Of a DNA stretch of 64,000 bases, positions 10,483-20,583 are shown piece after piece. Source of the stretch: Algoriphagus sp. (GTDB lineage Bacteria > Bacteroidota > Bacteroidia > Cytophagales > Cyclobacteriaceae); assembly GCF_029254265.1 (NCBI RefSeq), contig NZ_JAQWXX010000132.1, forward strand, positions 99,436 to 163,435. The letters are read 5' to 3'. How positions within the stretch are numbered: the stretch's first letter is position 1; every line of letters starts with the position of its first letter. The notes below the pieces were generated by a model. That model was not told the origin of the DNA. It saw only the letters and a program-made list of their open reading frames with translations, and searched no databases. Made by a program: the position numbers and the translations under genes.

Positions 10483-12072
10483 AAAAAGAACTTTACACTA
10501 CTCCTTTTACTCGCTTTTTGGACTTTGCTTCCAGCACTCTCTCAAATCCAACCAGCCCCAGACCGTGCTGAAGGCGACGGACAATACGGACGATTGATAC
10601 TTCGGGGAGTCACCTTAATCGATGGGACAGGAGCGCCTCCGATAGGCCCAGTGGATATCGTAGTAGAGAAAAATAAAATTGCTCAAATTCAGGTGGTAGG
10701 TTATCCTGGGCTTCCGATCCCAGAAAGCAGACGTCCAAAGGCTGGGCCAAATGACAAAGTATATGAGCTCGAAGGTCATTATTTACTTCCTGGGTTTATT
10801 GATTCACACGCCCATATTGGTGGAGAAGGGCAGGGTACTCCAGCTGAATATGTTTACAAACTTTGGATGGCTCATGGAATCACTTCTGTGAGAGATCCTT
10901 CTGCAGGAAATGGATTGGATTGGGTGCTAGAGCAAAAGAAAAGATCAGCTGCCAATGAGATTACTGCCCCTAGGCTATTTGCGTATACATCTTTTGGACA
11001 AAAAGCTGAAAAACCAATTACAACTCCCGAGCAAGCAAAAGCTTGGGTTAATGAAAATAAATCTAAAGGTGCTGATGGGATTAAGTTTTTTGGAGCAAGT
11101 CCTGAAGTCATGCAGGCAGCTATCTCAGAAAACAAGCGTTTGGGACTTCGTTCGGCGATGCATCATCAACAACTAGATGTGGCAAGATGGAATGTGTTGA
11201 ATTCGGCACGGGCCGGATTGACTTCGATGGAGCATTGGTATGGTCTTCCCGAGGCATTATTTGAAGATCGTACGATTCAGGATTTTCGATTAGATTACAA
11301 CTATCAGAATGAGCAGCATCGATTTGGAGAAGCCGGAAAGCTCTGGAAGCAAGCCGCAGCACCCTATTCGGAGCATTGGAATAATGTAATGAATGAGCTT
11401 TTGGAGCTTGATTTCACTCTTGATCCGACATTCAATATTTATGAGGCTAATCGGGATCTGATGCGGGCGAGAACTGCAGAGTGGCATCCCGTTTATACGC
11501 TACCTTCCCTTTGGAAATACTACCAGCCTAGTCGACAATCTCACGGTTCTTATTGGTTTGATTGGACTACGGAGGAGGAGATTCAGTGGAAGGAGAATTA
11601 CCGCCTTTGGATGACGTTCATCAATGAGTACAAAAATCGTGGAGGAAGAGTTACGGCAGGTTCAGACTCTGGTTTTATTTATCAGTTGTATGGTTTTGCT
11701 TATATCAGAGAATTAGAATTGCTTCGAGAAGCAGGGTTTCATCCTTTGGAAGTCATTCGGTCAGCTACAATGTACGGTGCAGAACTTCTAGGTATGGAAA
11801 AGGAAATTGGAACTGTGGAGGTTGGTAAATTGGCCGATTTTGTAATTCTTGAAGAGAATCCACTTCAAAACTTAAAGGTTTTGTATGGAACTGGTGCAAT
11901 CAGACTTGATGAAAATAACCAGCCTATTCGAGTGGGCGGAGTAAAATATACCGTCAAAGACGGAATCGTTTACGATGCCAAAAAATTATTGGATGATGTA
12001 AAAGTAATGGTTGAAAAGGCCAAGGCTGAAGGAAATGTCATACTAAAGCAACCTGGATTGGATTGGGAATAA
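10480..12072 (+). CDS. Secreted metal-dependent amidohydrolase
   Basis: Signal peptide, GVTLIDGTGAPP, LPGFIDSHAHIGG, C-terminal VEVGKLADFVILEENPL. Confidence 0.85.
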   Translation: MKKNFTLLLLLAFWTLLPALSQIQPAPDRAEGDGQYGRLILRGVTLIDGTGAPPIGPVDIVVEKNKIAQIQVVGYPGLPIPESRRPKAGPNDKVYELEGHYLLPGFIDSHAHIGGEGQGTPAEYVYKLWMAHGITSVRDPSAGNGLDWVLEQKKRSAANEITAPRLFAYTSFGQKAEKPITTPEQAKAWVNENKSKGADGIKFFGASPEVMQAAISENKRLGLRSAMHHQQLDVARWNVLNSARAGLTSMEHWYGLPEALFEDRTIQDFRLDYNYQNEQHRFGEAGKLWKQAAAPYSEHWNNVMNELLELDFTLDPTFNIYEANRDLMRARTAEWHPVYTLPSLWKYYQPSRQSHGSYWFDWTTEEEIQWKENYRLWMTFINEYKNRGGRVTAGSDSGFIYQLYGFAYIRELELLREAGFHPLEVIRSATMYGAELLGMEKEIGTVEVGKLADFVILEENPLQNLKVLYGTGAIRLDENNQPIRVGGVKYTVKDGIVYDAKKLLDDVKVMVEKAKAEGNVILKQPGLDWE

Positions 12073-12121
12073 AAATTTCCTTCTAAATAGATTGTTTATA
12101 AGATCATAAACCAAATCAAAA

Positions 12122-12922
12122 ATGGCAGAGATAGATATAAATGGGGCTAAAATCTACTATCAAGACACTGGGATGGGAGAGGAGACCATTGTGTTTTCAC
12201 ATGGGTTATTATATTCCAACCGTATGTTTCAGGATCAGATTGATTTTCTGAAAACAAACTATCGAGTCATTGCCTATGATCACCGTGGTCAAGGACAAAG
12301 TGAATCTATTGGTCCTTTTGACATGGAGACCCTGACTGAGGATGCTGCACAGATTATCAAAAAATTGGTAAAGGGACCTGTTCACTTTGCAGGACTTTCG
12401 ATGGGAGGATTTGTGGGGATGAGACTTGCGGCACGCCACTCAAAATTGATCAAAAGTCTTATTCTACTTGATACCTCTGCCAACCCAGAGCCGGTTGAAA
12501 ACTTACCAAAATATAAAATGCTTAATGGTATCGTGAAATGGTTTGGGGTTATACCTCCAGTAGCCAATCAAGTCATGCCGATTATGTTTGCTCAAAGTTG
12601 GCTTAATGACCCCATTAATAAAGAGTCAATTAAGTTTTGGAAAAAGCAACTGAGTTCAAATAAAAAATCAATTACTGGACCGGTTGAGGGAGTGATCTAT
12701 CGGAAGGGAGTGGAGAATGAGCTTTCAAAAATCAACTGTCCAGCCATGATTATAGTCGGGGATGAGGATGTAGCTACAAAACCTGAAAAAGCTAAATTTA
12801 TCCAAATGGGTATAAAAGGTTCCAAACTACATATGGTGACTGGAGCGGGTCATAGTAGTAGCATTGAAAAACCTGAAGAAATAAATAAATTAATAAAAGA
12901 GTGGTTGATCCAGATTAAATAA
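12122..12922 (+). CDS. Alpha/beta hydrolase
   Basis: AYDHRGQGQS, HFAGLSMGGFVGM nucleophile elbow, GAGHSSSIEKPEEIN. Confidence 0.88.
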   Translation: MAEIDINGAKIYYQDTGMGEETIVFSHGLLYSNRMFQDQIDFLKTNYRVIAYDHRGQGQSESIGPFDMETLTEDAAQIIKKLVKGPVHFAGLSMGGFVGMRLAARHSKLIKSLILLDTSANPEPVENLPKYKMLNGIVKWFGVIPPVANQVMPIMFAQSWLNDPINKESIKFWKKQLSSNKKSITGPVEGVIYRKGVENELSKINCPAMIIVGDEDVATKPEKAKFIQMGIKGSKLHMVTGAGHSSSIEKPEEINKLIKEWLIQIK

Positions 12923-12948
12923 AAAAAGCCCTTAAAGGGCTTTTTTTA
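12920..12948. terminator. Bidirectional terminator between convergent genes
   Basis: aaaaaaagcccttaaagggcttttttt symmetric stem between convergent CDS. Confidence 0.85.
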
Positions 12949-13809
12949 AGGATTTACTTGAAACACTCTGACATAATCTACAATCATATGTTGGGGAAAT
13001 GTTGTTGAATTATCAGGCGATCCTGGCCAATCTCCTCCTACAGCTACGTTGAAAATAAAGAAGAATTGTCTTCTGAATTCATCTAGTTCAGCTGGAGTTG
13101 TATCTATGACATGATATTGAATGTCATCGATAAACCAACGAATAGTGGTAGCATCCCAAGTGATTGAATAAACATGGAATTCATCTGCCAGCGTTCCAGT
13201 TGTAAGCTTTTTTTCACCACCGAATTGGGCTCTTGAGCCATTATTATCCCAGTGGACTGTGCCATGAACGGTATTCTCTCTGCCTTGGCCACCTATCATC
13301 TCCATGATATCGATTTCTCCACATGCTGGCCATCCGACAGTGTTGAAATTTGACCCGAGCATCCATAGTGCAGGCCATAATCCTTGGCCTCTAGGCATTA
13401 CGGCTCTTATATCTATTCGTCCGTATCGAAATTGTTGTTTATTGAGGGTAATCAATCGAGAAGAAGTGTATTCACTTCCTTCAAAAGATTCTTTTTTTGC
13501 CGTAATAATGAGATTTCCATCTTGTAGAGAAGTATTTTCTCTTCGATAGAATTGAAGTTCATTATTGCCCCAACCATTTTGTCCTCGTCCTGTTTCAAAA
13601 GACCAATTAGATGTATTCAGACTATTTCCGGTAAAGTCATCCTCCCACACTAAGGTCATTCCTCCATAAGAGTTTGGTGAAGTGAAACCAGTCGTCGGGA
13701 TAGAGATTTTAGCCGAACTGCCTCCAGGAGTATTAGGACTCTCGTCATCACCGCAAGCTGTAATAAAGCTAAGGACAAAAAGAGAAAGAATTATTTTTAT
13801 TTTTTTCAT
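12946..13809 (-). CDS. Glycoside hydrolase family 16 (laminarinase/beta-glucanase-like) lipoprotein
   Basis: Lipobox FITACG, WEDDFTGNSLNTSNWSFETGRG, catalytic motif GEIDIMEMIGG, start taken at 13809 (MKKIKI). Confidence 0.9.
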   Translation of the reverse strand: MKKIKIILSLFVLSFITACGDDESPNTPGGSSAKISIPTTGFTSPNSYGGMTLVWEDDFTGNSLNTSNWSFETGRGQNGWGNNELQFYRRENTSLQDGNLIITAKKESFEGSEYTSSRLITLNKQQFRYGRIDIRAVMPRGQGLWPALWMLGSNFNTVGWPACGEIDIMEMIGGQGRENTVHGTVHWDNNGSRAQFGGEKKLTTGTLADEFHVYSITWDATTIRWFIDDIQYHVIDTTPAELDEFRRQFFFIFNVAVGGDWPGSPDNSTTFPQHMIVDYVRVFQVNP

Positions 13810-13829
13810 AATCAATAGGATTATAAATG

Positions 13830-13864
13830 ATAATACCCGCCTACACTAGGTAGGCGGGTATTAT
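13830..13864. repeat. Perfect 15-bp intercistronic hairpin
   Basis: ataatacccgcctac-actag-gtaggcgggtattat between the lipoprotein stop and the GH16 start (both - strand). Confidence 0.8.
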
Positions 13865-13871
13865 GAAAATA

Positions 13872-15272
13872 TTAGGCTGACACTAAAGTAAATGTCCACC
13901 TTACTGATCCACCTACATTGATCTCAAGAACCATTCTTTTGGTAGTTCCATCAGAAGTAAGGCTTAGCACGTCATAAGTCACTTCGTTTGGTACAGGTAC
14001 ATTTGGCAGTTCACCACCATTGACTGCCTTAGGAAGTACTACGTGTGCACCAGTTCCTATTAGTTTTAGCTTACCGCCACTTAATTCGTAAGTGTAAGTA
14101 CCAGCTCCATCATGAGGCGCAAGAGGTGTTCCACAAGTAGGGTCACTCACACCTTGCCATGGTTCTAACCAAGTGGAGTTACCCATTTCAATGGAGAAAT
14201 CTCCGTTAGCATCAAATGTGTAAATATCATCGAATAGACAATCTCTTCCTGTTACATCGCTTAATGGATTAGAGAAGAATACTTGGTTACCATCTCCTAC
14301 TACGAAAGCGCCTGCTTCTGGTGCAATCTTCCAATTACCCTCGATAGTTGTCGCTGCAGGAGCATCTGCTCCAGAAATTAATTTGAATGTCCACCAAGCT
14401 CCAGGGCTAACTTGGATATGAAGTGTCATTCTTTTTACATTACCAGTTTGAGACTGATCAGCAATGGTGTAAGTAATTTGATTAGCTGGCGTATCTCCTG
14501 CTGCAAGCTCTCCATTATTAAATACTTTGGCTAAGCCAACATGAGCACCTACTCCTACAAGAGTTAGGCTTGTAGATGAATAAGAATAAGTATAACTTCC
14601 TTTGCCGTCAAAAGGAGCAATTGGAGTCCCGCATGCATCTGAATTAACTCCTTGCCAAGGCTCTAGCCAAGTAGCATCTCCCATATCGATTTTGAACGTA
14701 CCGTCTGGCTCGAATGTATACGTATCATCATAAAAACATGCTCTTGTAGTAATCTGGCCAGCGTTGATAGAGAAGAAATCTCCAGTGCCGGGGCCTGGTC
14801 CTACCGCTAATGAACCTGGAACTTGCTCCATTGACCAAACCCCAGTGATGTCAAATGCAGGTTTGGCAGGTGCCACAGTAAATGAAACGTTATCAACGCT
14901 TGAGTTACCATTAGAATCACGTGCAGTAACATCGAAATTGTAATCACCAGCCGGGAAACCACCAGCCACTCGAATAGTTACAGTTTGCGTCCATCCAGTC
15001 AAAACTTCTTTTCCTGAAGCTATGGAAGCACCACCACTTGTGATCACGTAGTCAAGCTCGCCGAGGCTACTAATTTTACTTCCTTCGACAGCATCTTTAA
15101 GGGTGACACTGATCACAAAATCTTCGTCTTCAGTGGTTCCACTTGTGATAGCTCCTAGTTGAATACTTGGTGCAGTATCTACAATTGGAATATCTGCAAA
15201 ACCGTTGTCGCAAGCAGATATAATGAGCGCTGAAAAGAGCACCAATAATCCGTTTTGAATTAAATTTTTCAT
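13872..15272 (-). CDS. SusE/F-position surface lipoprotein with two tandem copies of a ~130 aa domain
   Basis: Lipobox LIISACD; repeated ...C(F/L)(Y/F)DD.YTF...DM/EMG..TWLEPWQGV...CGTP.AP.DG.G.YTY; start at 15272 (MKNLIQ). Confidence 0.7.
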   Translation of the reverse strand: MKNLIQNGLLVLFSALIISACDNGFADIPIVDTAPSIQLGAITSGTTEDEDFVISVTLKDAVEGSKISSLGELDYVITSGGASIASGKEVLTGWTQTVTIRVAGGFPAGDYNFDVTARDSNGNSSVDNVSFTVAPAKPAFDITGVWSMEQVPGSLAVGPGPGTGDFFSINAGQITTRACFYDDTYTFEPDGTFKIDMGDATWLEPWQGVNSDACGTPIAPFDGKGSYTYSYSSTSLTLVGVGAHVGLAKVFNNGELAAGDTPANQITYTIADQSQTGNVKRMTLHIQVSPGAWWTFKLISGADAPAATTIEGNWKIAPEAGAFVVGDGNQVFFSNPLSDVTGRDCLFDDIYTFDANGDFSIEMGNSTWLEPWQGVSDPTCGTPLAPHDGAGTYTYELSGGKLKLIGTGAHVVLPKAVNGGELPNVPVPNEVTYDVLSLTSDGTTKRMVLEINVGGSVRWTFTLVSA

Positions 15273-15435
15273 GGGTTTATTTTTTTTCTCAAATAAGCCC
15301 ATATAGTTTTGAAATTACAAAACTAAGTATGCTACAAGATTTCATCAAATGGAATTTTTTAATACATCAAAAATTCATCATTTTGTGAATTATCTTCTAT
15401 TTAATTGAATTGAGCTTGGTTTTAAATTATTTCGA

Positions 15436-15469
15436 CTTTCGCAAGACTGCGAATGTCTTTTCGCAAAAG
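15436..15469. promoter_or_regulatory. Candidate operator with three TTCGCA half-sites upstream of the regulator
   Basis: CTTTCGCA-agac-TGCGAATG followed by CTTTTCGCAAAAG, 9-42 bp before the ATG at 15478. Confidence 0.4.
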
Positions 15470-15477
15470 GGCAGTGT

Positions 15478-18378
15478 ATGAAATTCATTTTACAAAGATG
15501 GAGTCGGGGGATCAATTTATTTTTTTGTGTACAAGTCATCACTTTATTGAGCATCAATGCTCAAAGTAAACAAGCCTTTCAAGGGCTGCCCATGATTATC
15601 AATTACAGTCCTGAAGATTACAAAGCAGGCATTCAAAATTGGGATATTATTCAAGATAAATCCGGATTTATCTATATCGCAAACAATATGGGCTTATTGC
15701 AATTTGACGGGAAATATTGGGAGCGTTTTGGAAGTGATACCAAAGTCAGATCAATTGTCCAAGCAGCAGATAACAAGATTTATTTGGGTAGCCAAGCGGA
15801 TTTCGGATACCTAGGAGCGAATGTTTCAGGTGAATTAGAGTATGTGTCGATAGCAGATAGTCTTCCTGATTCACTTAGGGATTTTGATGAGACTTGGAAG
15901 GTTTTTGAAATAGAAGGCAAAATTTATTTCTGCACGTTTAAAGGGATTTATATTTATGAAGGTACCAAGTTGGAATATATTCCAACTGAAACCCGTCTTG
16001 ATGTCTCCTTCAAAGTTGATAATAGGCTTTACTCATATGAATTTGAAAAAGGTCTGGTTCAACTGAAAGATGGGAAATTGGACACAGTTAGAAATGGTAA
16101 TTTTTTCATAGATAAGAGAATCTCTAATATTTTGAATTTTGATAAGGAGACGCTTTTGATTACAACCTTTAACAATGGAGCTTTTCTTTATAATGGATCA
16201 GTTTTGCCATTTGAATTCAAAGGTGATTTTTGGAAGGATAATTATTTAATCAATTATAGCACTAGACTTCGAAATGGCTCCATAGCTCTCGCCACTCAAA
16301 ATGCAGGTCTTTTCATTATTTCGGAGGCTGGTGAATTAATCCTACATCTGGACAAATCCTCCGGGATTCCAGATTTGACCATTAACTATATTTTTGAAGA
16401 TAGTTTTGAGGGACTTTGGTTGGCTCTGAATAATGGGATTTCCCGAGTTGATCTTAATTCACCATTTTCATTTATAGATGATAGAATGGGTTTGTTGGGT
16501 GCTGGGTATACTTCCCTTTTAGTCAAAGAAAAACTCTATTTAGGTACCAATGTTGGATTATACCTTTTGGAGAATGGAAAGCTCGAGTTTTTACCAGGAT
16601 CAGAAGGACAAGTTTACACCATCCAACAAATCAATGGTCATGTGTTGATGGGTCACGATGCGGGGACTTTTCTTGTGAAAGAAAAAGAGGTGAAGCAGAT
16701 TTCAAAACAAAAAGGAACTTGGATTTTTAAGCAAATGCCAGGCAATGAAAACCTGATCCTTGTGGGAAATTATGACGGGCTTTCATTTTTAGAATCATCC
16801 GAAAGTGGAGTTAAATATCTCCGGAAAATAAAAGGGTTTGATGAGTCTTCTCGGCTCATTGAATTCGACGAACAGAATCTGTGGGTTTCACATGGATATA
16901 AAGGCGTTTTTAAAGTCAGTCTGAATGATGAAAAAACTGAAGTGAAAAGCTATAAGCTTTACAACAGTAAAAACGGATTCCCTCGTGATATATTGATTAA
17001 TGTTTTTAAAATCGCTAATAGGTTAGTATTCACCGCGGATAGTGGTTTTTTTGAGTACTCAGATATTGAAGATAAGTTCGTTCCTGTCGAACTATTTTCG
17101 AACATACTCGGTAAGGGGGCCACAATTATTGATATCGAAAGTGACGAATTGAATAATCTCTATTTTATAGAAAGGGATAAGCTTGGAGTGTTAAAATCTG
17201 ACTTGGTGGATGGATTTCGACTTGATTATTCGAGCTTCAATAAAATCAAAAGTTTTTGGAATGACGATTTAGCTAATATTATGGTTTTAGATGAGAAAAA
17301 TATTCTTATCGGAGGGAAGAATGGATTTATTCATTATTCGCCAGACCATGATTTCTCAAGAGTTTCAGAGGCCAAAGTTTTGTTTAAAGAAATCGTCAAT
17401 CTGGGGGAAAAGGATTCAATTCTTTTTCAGGGCCATGATTTTGAAGGGGATGTTTTTGAGCGAATAAAAGAAGTAAGTTTTCCATTCGCTCAAAACTCCA
17501 TGCACTTTGAGTTTATTTCACCTCATTTTGAAAGTGGTGATGAAATAAAATATCAGTATAGATTGTATGGTTTTGAGGAAGATTGGTCTGATTGGACCTA
17601 TGAAAACAGAAAAGAATACACCAATCTCAGAGAAGGAGAATACGAATTCCAATTAAGGTCCAGAAATATATTTGATGAAATAAGTCCTGAATTGAGTTAT
17701 TCTTTTTCCATAAAACCTCCTTTTTATAGAAGTGTCTTTGCCTACTTGTTTTACTTTTTCGGAACTCTTTTTATGCTTTTTCTTGCCTACAAATGGTTGG
17801 ACCGGCGATACAAAAGCAACACTATTAAATTGGAGAAAGAACAAGGTTTGGTTCTGCGTGAAAAAGAAATGGAGCTTGAGAGCTTAACTCAACGTGCCGA
17901 ACAAGAAATTATAAAACTTAAAAATGAAAAGTTACAGACAGAAATAGATTATAAAAATCAAGAATTGACATCTTCTGCGATGCATTTAATTCAAAAGAAT
18001 CAGCTTCTGGCAACAATAAAAAGTACTCTGAAAACCATATCAAGTGAAGAAAAAAGTAAGGCATTTAATGCACAGCTTTCCAGATTGATCAAGTCAATTG
18101 AGCGGGATCTTGAAAATGGAAACCAATGGGAACAGTTTTCAGAAAATTTTGATCAGGTCCATGGTAATTTTATCAGGCGCCTAAAAGAAATGTACCCAAC
18201 ACTCACGCCTCAGGAGATAAAGTTTGCCGCCTACATCCGAATGAACCTCAATACAAAAGAGATTGCTAATCTGCTAGGCATCTCTGTTAGGGGAGTTGAA
18301 ATTGGGAGATATCGGGTTCGAAAGAAACTTAATTTGGAGCGAAAGAATAATTTGAGTGACTACCTCATAAGATTTTAA
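15478..18378 (+). CDS. Triple-Y (Y_Y_Y) beta-propeller sensor/transcriptional regulator with TM, coiled coil and LuxR-type HTH
   Basis: Repeated propeller strands, YQYRLYGFEEDWSDWTYENRKEYTNLREGEYEFQLRSRN, TM segment, C-terminal LTPQEIKFAAYIRMNLNTKEIANLLGISVRGVEIGRYRVRKKL. Confidence 0.82.
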   Translation: MKFILQRWSRGINLFFCVQVITLLSINAQSKQAFQGLPMIINYSPEDYKAGIQNWDIIQDKSGFIYIANNMGLLQFDGKYWERFGSDTKVRSIVQAADNKIYLGSQADFGYLGANVSGELEYVSIADSLPDSLRDFDETWKVFEIEGKIYFCTFKGIYIYEGTKLEYIPTETRLDVSFKVDNRLYSYEFEKGLVQLKDGKLDTVRNGNFFIDKRISNILNFDKETLLITTFNNGAFLYNGSVLPFEFKGDFWKDNYLINYSTRLRNGSIALATQNAGLFIISEAGELILHLDKSSGIPDLTINYIFEDSFEGLWLALNNGISRVDLNSPFSFIDDRMGLLGAGYTSLLVKEKLYLGTNVGLYLLENGKLEFLPGSEGQVYTIQQINGHVLMGHDAGTFLVKEKEVKQISKQKGTWIFKQMPGNENLILVGNYDGLSFLESSESGVKYLRKIKGFDESSRLIEFDEQNLWVSHGYKGVFKVSLNDEKTEVKSYKLYNSKNGFPRDILINVFKIANRLVFTADSGFFEYSDIEDKFVPVELFSNILGKGATIIDIESDELNNLYFIERDKLGVLKSDLVDGFRLDYSSFNKIKSFWNDDLANIMVLDEKNILIGGKNGFIHYSPDHDFSRVSEAKVLFKEIVNLGEKDSILFQGHDFEGDVFERIKEVSFPFAQNSMHFEFISPHFESGDEIKYQYRLYGFEEDWSDWTYENRKEYTNLREGEYEFQLRSRNIFDEISPELSYSFSIKPPFYRSVFAYLFYFFGTLFMLFLAYKWLDRRYKSNTIKLEKEQGLVLREKEMELESLTQRAEQEIIKLKNEKLQTEIDYKNQELTSSAMHLIQKNQLLATIKSTLKTISSEEKSKAFNAQLSRLIKSIERDLENGNQWEQFSENFDQVHGNFIRRLKEMYPTLTPQEIKFAAYIRMNLNTKEIANLLGISVRGVEIGRYRVRKKLNLERKNNLSDYLIRF

Positions 18379-18459
18379 GGTCTCAATTTGTTCTAATTGA
18401 CAGTTTTTCCACCATTTTAAAAAAAAAACTCAATTAAAGTAAACCTTTTCATGCATTTA

Positions 18460-18473
18460 AATGTATATACATT
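18460..18473. promoter_or_regulatory. Candidate MarR operator
   Basis: Perfect palindrome AATGTATATACATT 20 bp upstream of the MarR start; degenerate copy AATGTATAGACA at 18963 before yceI. Confidence 0.5.
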
Positions 18474-18492
18474 AAATACAATTACAAATATC

Positions 18493-18945
18493 ATGGGCAA
18501 GATAGAAGATGCCATTCAGCAGAAAGTATTCAAGGATCCCTACAATAAAGTAGTGGTGAACTTACTTTATACAAATAGCTATTTGGTAACTTCTCAAAAT
18601 GCGTTTTTTAAACCGCATGGAATCTCTCCTGAGCAATATAATGTCCTTCGTATCCTTAGAGGCCAAAATGGTGTGCCCACTACGGTGTCTTCTATACAAG
18701 ATCGCATGTTGAATAAAATGTCCAACGCAAGTCGGCTTATAGAGAAATTAAAGCTAAAAGGGCTTGTAAAACGTGAAGAATGCCCTAATGATCGAAGGCA
18801 AGTAGATGTGTTGATTACTCAGGAAGGATTGAATCTGCTCAATCTAATTCAAGCTGAAGTCGAAAAAGGAACTAAGCAATTTGTGAATCTTAACCTTGAT
18901 GAAGTCAATCAATTGAACGATCTGCTGGATAAAATGCGAGGCTAA
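18493..18945 (+). CDS. MarR family transcriptional regulator
   Basis: winged-helix: QYNVLRILRGQNGVPTTVSSIQDRMLNKMSNASRLIEKLKLKGLVKREECPNDRRQVDVLIT; start at 18493 preferred over 18451. Confidence 0.85.
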   Translation: MGKIEDAIQQKVFKDPYNKVVVNLLYTNSYLVTSQNAFFKPHGISPEQYNVLRILRGQNGVPTTVSSIQDRMLNKMSNASRLIEKLKLKGLVKREECPNDRRQVDVLITQEGLNLLNLIQAEVEKGTKQFVNLNLDEVNQLNDLLDKMRG

Positions 18946-19021
18946 ATTTTTTTTAGCTAATCAATGTATAGACAACAAATGTTAAAACAAGTAATAAATA
19001 AACTATAACTAAATAAACACA

Positions 19022-19567
19022 ATGATGACCACAACAAAATGGACTATCGACCCCACTCACTCTGAAGTATCTTTCAAAGTGAAGCATCTAGTAATCTCTA
19101 CAGTTACTGGTTTTTTCAGAAAATTCGAAGGAAGTGTAGAAAGCACATCTGATGATTTTGAGGGAGCAAAAGTGAATTTTTCTGCAGCAATAGATAGTAT
19201 CGATACCAATCAGACAGATAGAGATAATCACTTGAAATCAGGTGACTTCTTTGATGTAGCAAATCATCCAAACCTTACTTTCTCTGGAGTGATCAAGAAT
19301 GAAGGTGGAGATTATAAATTGGTAGGTGATCTAACTATGAGAGGAACTTCTAAAGCGGTTGAGTTGGACGTAGACTTTGGTGGTGTAGCTGGCGATCCAT
19401 ACGGACAGACTAAGGCTGGATTTGAAATCGACGGTAAAGTAAACAGAAAAGATTTCGGATTATCTTGGTCAGCAATCACTGAGGCAGGTAGTGTAGTAGT
19501 AAGCGATCAAGTTAGATTACACTTGAATGTGCAGTTGGTAAAACAACAAGTAGCAGAATTAGCATAA
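19022..19567 (+). CDS. YceI family protein
   Basis: TTKWTIDPTHSEVSFKVKHLVISTVTGFFRKFEG; DFGLSWSAITEAGSVVVSDQVRLHLNVQL. Confidence 0.9.
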   Translation: MMTTTKWTIDPTHSEVSFKVKHLVISTVTGFFRKFEGSVESTSDDFEGAKVNFSAAIDSIDTNQTDRDNHLKSGDFFDVANHPNLTFSGVIKNEGGDYKLVGDLTMRGTSKAVELDVDFGGVAGDPYGQTKAGFEIDGKVNRKDFGLSWSAITEAGSVVVSDQVRLHLNVQLVKQQVAELA

Positions 19568-19582
19568 GAAAATTCTTAATCT

Positions 19583-19612
19583 AAAAGCTGCCGCAATGGC
19601 AGCTTTTTTTTT
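19583..19612 (+). terminator. Terminator/attenuator between yceI-like and VOC dioxygenase genes
   Basis: aaagctgccgcaatggcagctttttttt. Confidence 0.8.
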
Positions 19613-19632
19613 ACAAAAAGAAAGGAAAATCA

Positions 19633-20583
19633 ATGAAACCATTAATCACAGGAATCCACCATATTACTGCCATCGCAGGAAATCCCCAAGCGAATATTGA
19701 TTTCTATACTGGGATTTTGGGATTGAGATTGGTAAAGAAAACAATCAATTTCGATGCTCCTGATGTTTATCATTTCTATTTCGGAGATGAGTTAGGAAGG
19801 CCAGGCACAGTCTTTACTACATTCCCATTTACAGGCGCCAGAAAAGGGACTAAAGGAACAGGGGAATTGACATATACGGCTTTTTCTATTGCTGCTGATT
19901 CTCTGGACTATTGGAAAACTAGATTAGAGCGATTTGATGTCAAAGTTTCTGATGTCTTAACTCGATTTGGAGATAAGTTAATCCGCTTCGAAGATCACGA
20001 TGGAATGGGAATCGAGTTGATCGCCAATGATCAGGATGATCGGGAAGGCTGGTCTTATGGTCAGATTCCGAAGGAAAATTCCATTAAAGGATTTTATGGA
20101 GCGACTTTAAATTTGCGCAGTAAAGAGCTAACTGCCCAGCTCTTGACTAATCACATGGACTACCGATTTATTGGAGAAGAAAATGGGAGGTTCAGATACG
20201 GGACTGAAGGCAAGCCTGGAGATATTGTAGATATTTTGGTGAATCCTGCTGGAAATAGAGGCCAGCAAAGTGCTGGAACAGTTCACCATATTGCTTTCCG
20301 AACAGCCAATACCACCACTCAACTTGAGGTTCAAAAAATACTTTGGGAAAATGGCTACCAGGTGACAGAGGTAAAGGACAGAAATTATTTCATGTCTATT
20401 TATTTCCGGGAGCCGGGTGGGGTTTTATTTGAAATCGCCACAGACGAGCCTGGCTTTGCGATTGATGAAGAGGAAGCACATTTGGGTGAATTATTAAAAT
20501 TGCCAGACTGGGCTGAGTCTAGTAGAGCACAGATAGCCAAAGGACTTGCACCAGTTGTCTTAAACACTGAAAAATATGTCTAA
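19633..20583 (+). CDS. VOC-family ring-cleaving dioxygenase (MhqO-like)
   Basis: GIHHITAIAGNPQANIDFYTGILGLRLVKKTINFDAPDVYHFYFGDELGRPGT; IYFREPGGVLFEIATDEPGF. Confidence 0.88.
   Translation: MKPLITGIHHITAIAGNPQANIDFYTGILGLRLVKKTINFDAPDVYHFYFGDELGRPGTVFTTFPFTGARKGTKGTGELTYTAFSIAADSLDYWKTRLERFDVKVSDVLTRFGDKLIRFEDHDGMGIELIANDQDDREGWSYGQIPKENSIKGFYGATLNLRSKELTAQLLTNHMDYRFIGEENGRFRYGTEGKPGDIVDILVNPAGNRGQQSAGTVHHIAFRTANTTTQLEVQKILWENGYQVTEVKDRNYFMSIYFREPGGVLFEIATDEPGFAIDEEEAHLGELLKLPDWAESSRAQIAKGLAPVVLNTEKYV

Noticed and set aside
18451-18492. MarR start at 18451
   Set aside because: The extension overlaps the AATGTATATACATT operator candidate and is AT-rich, not protein-like; ATG at 18493 preferred.
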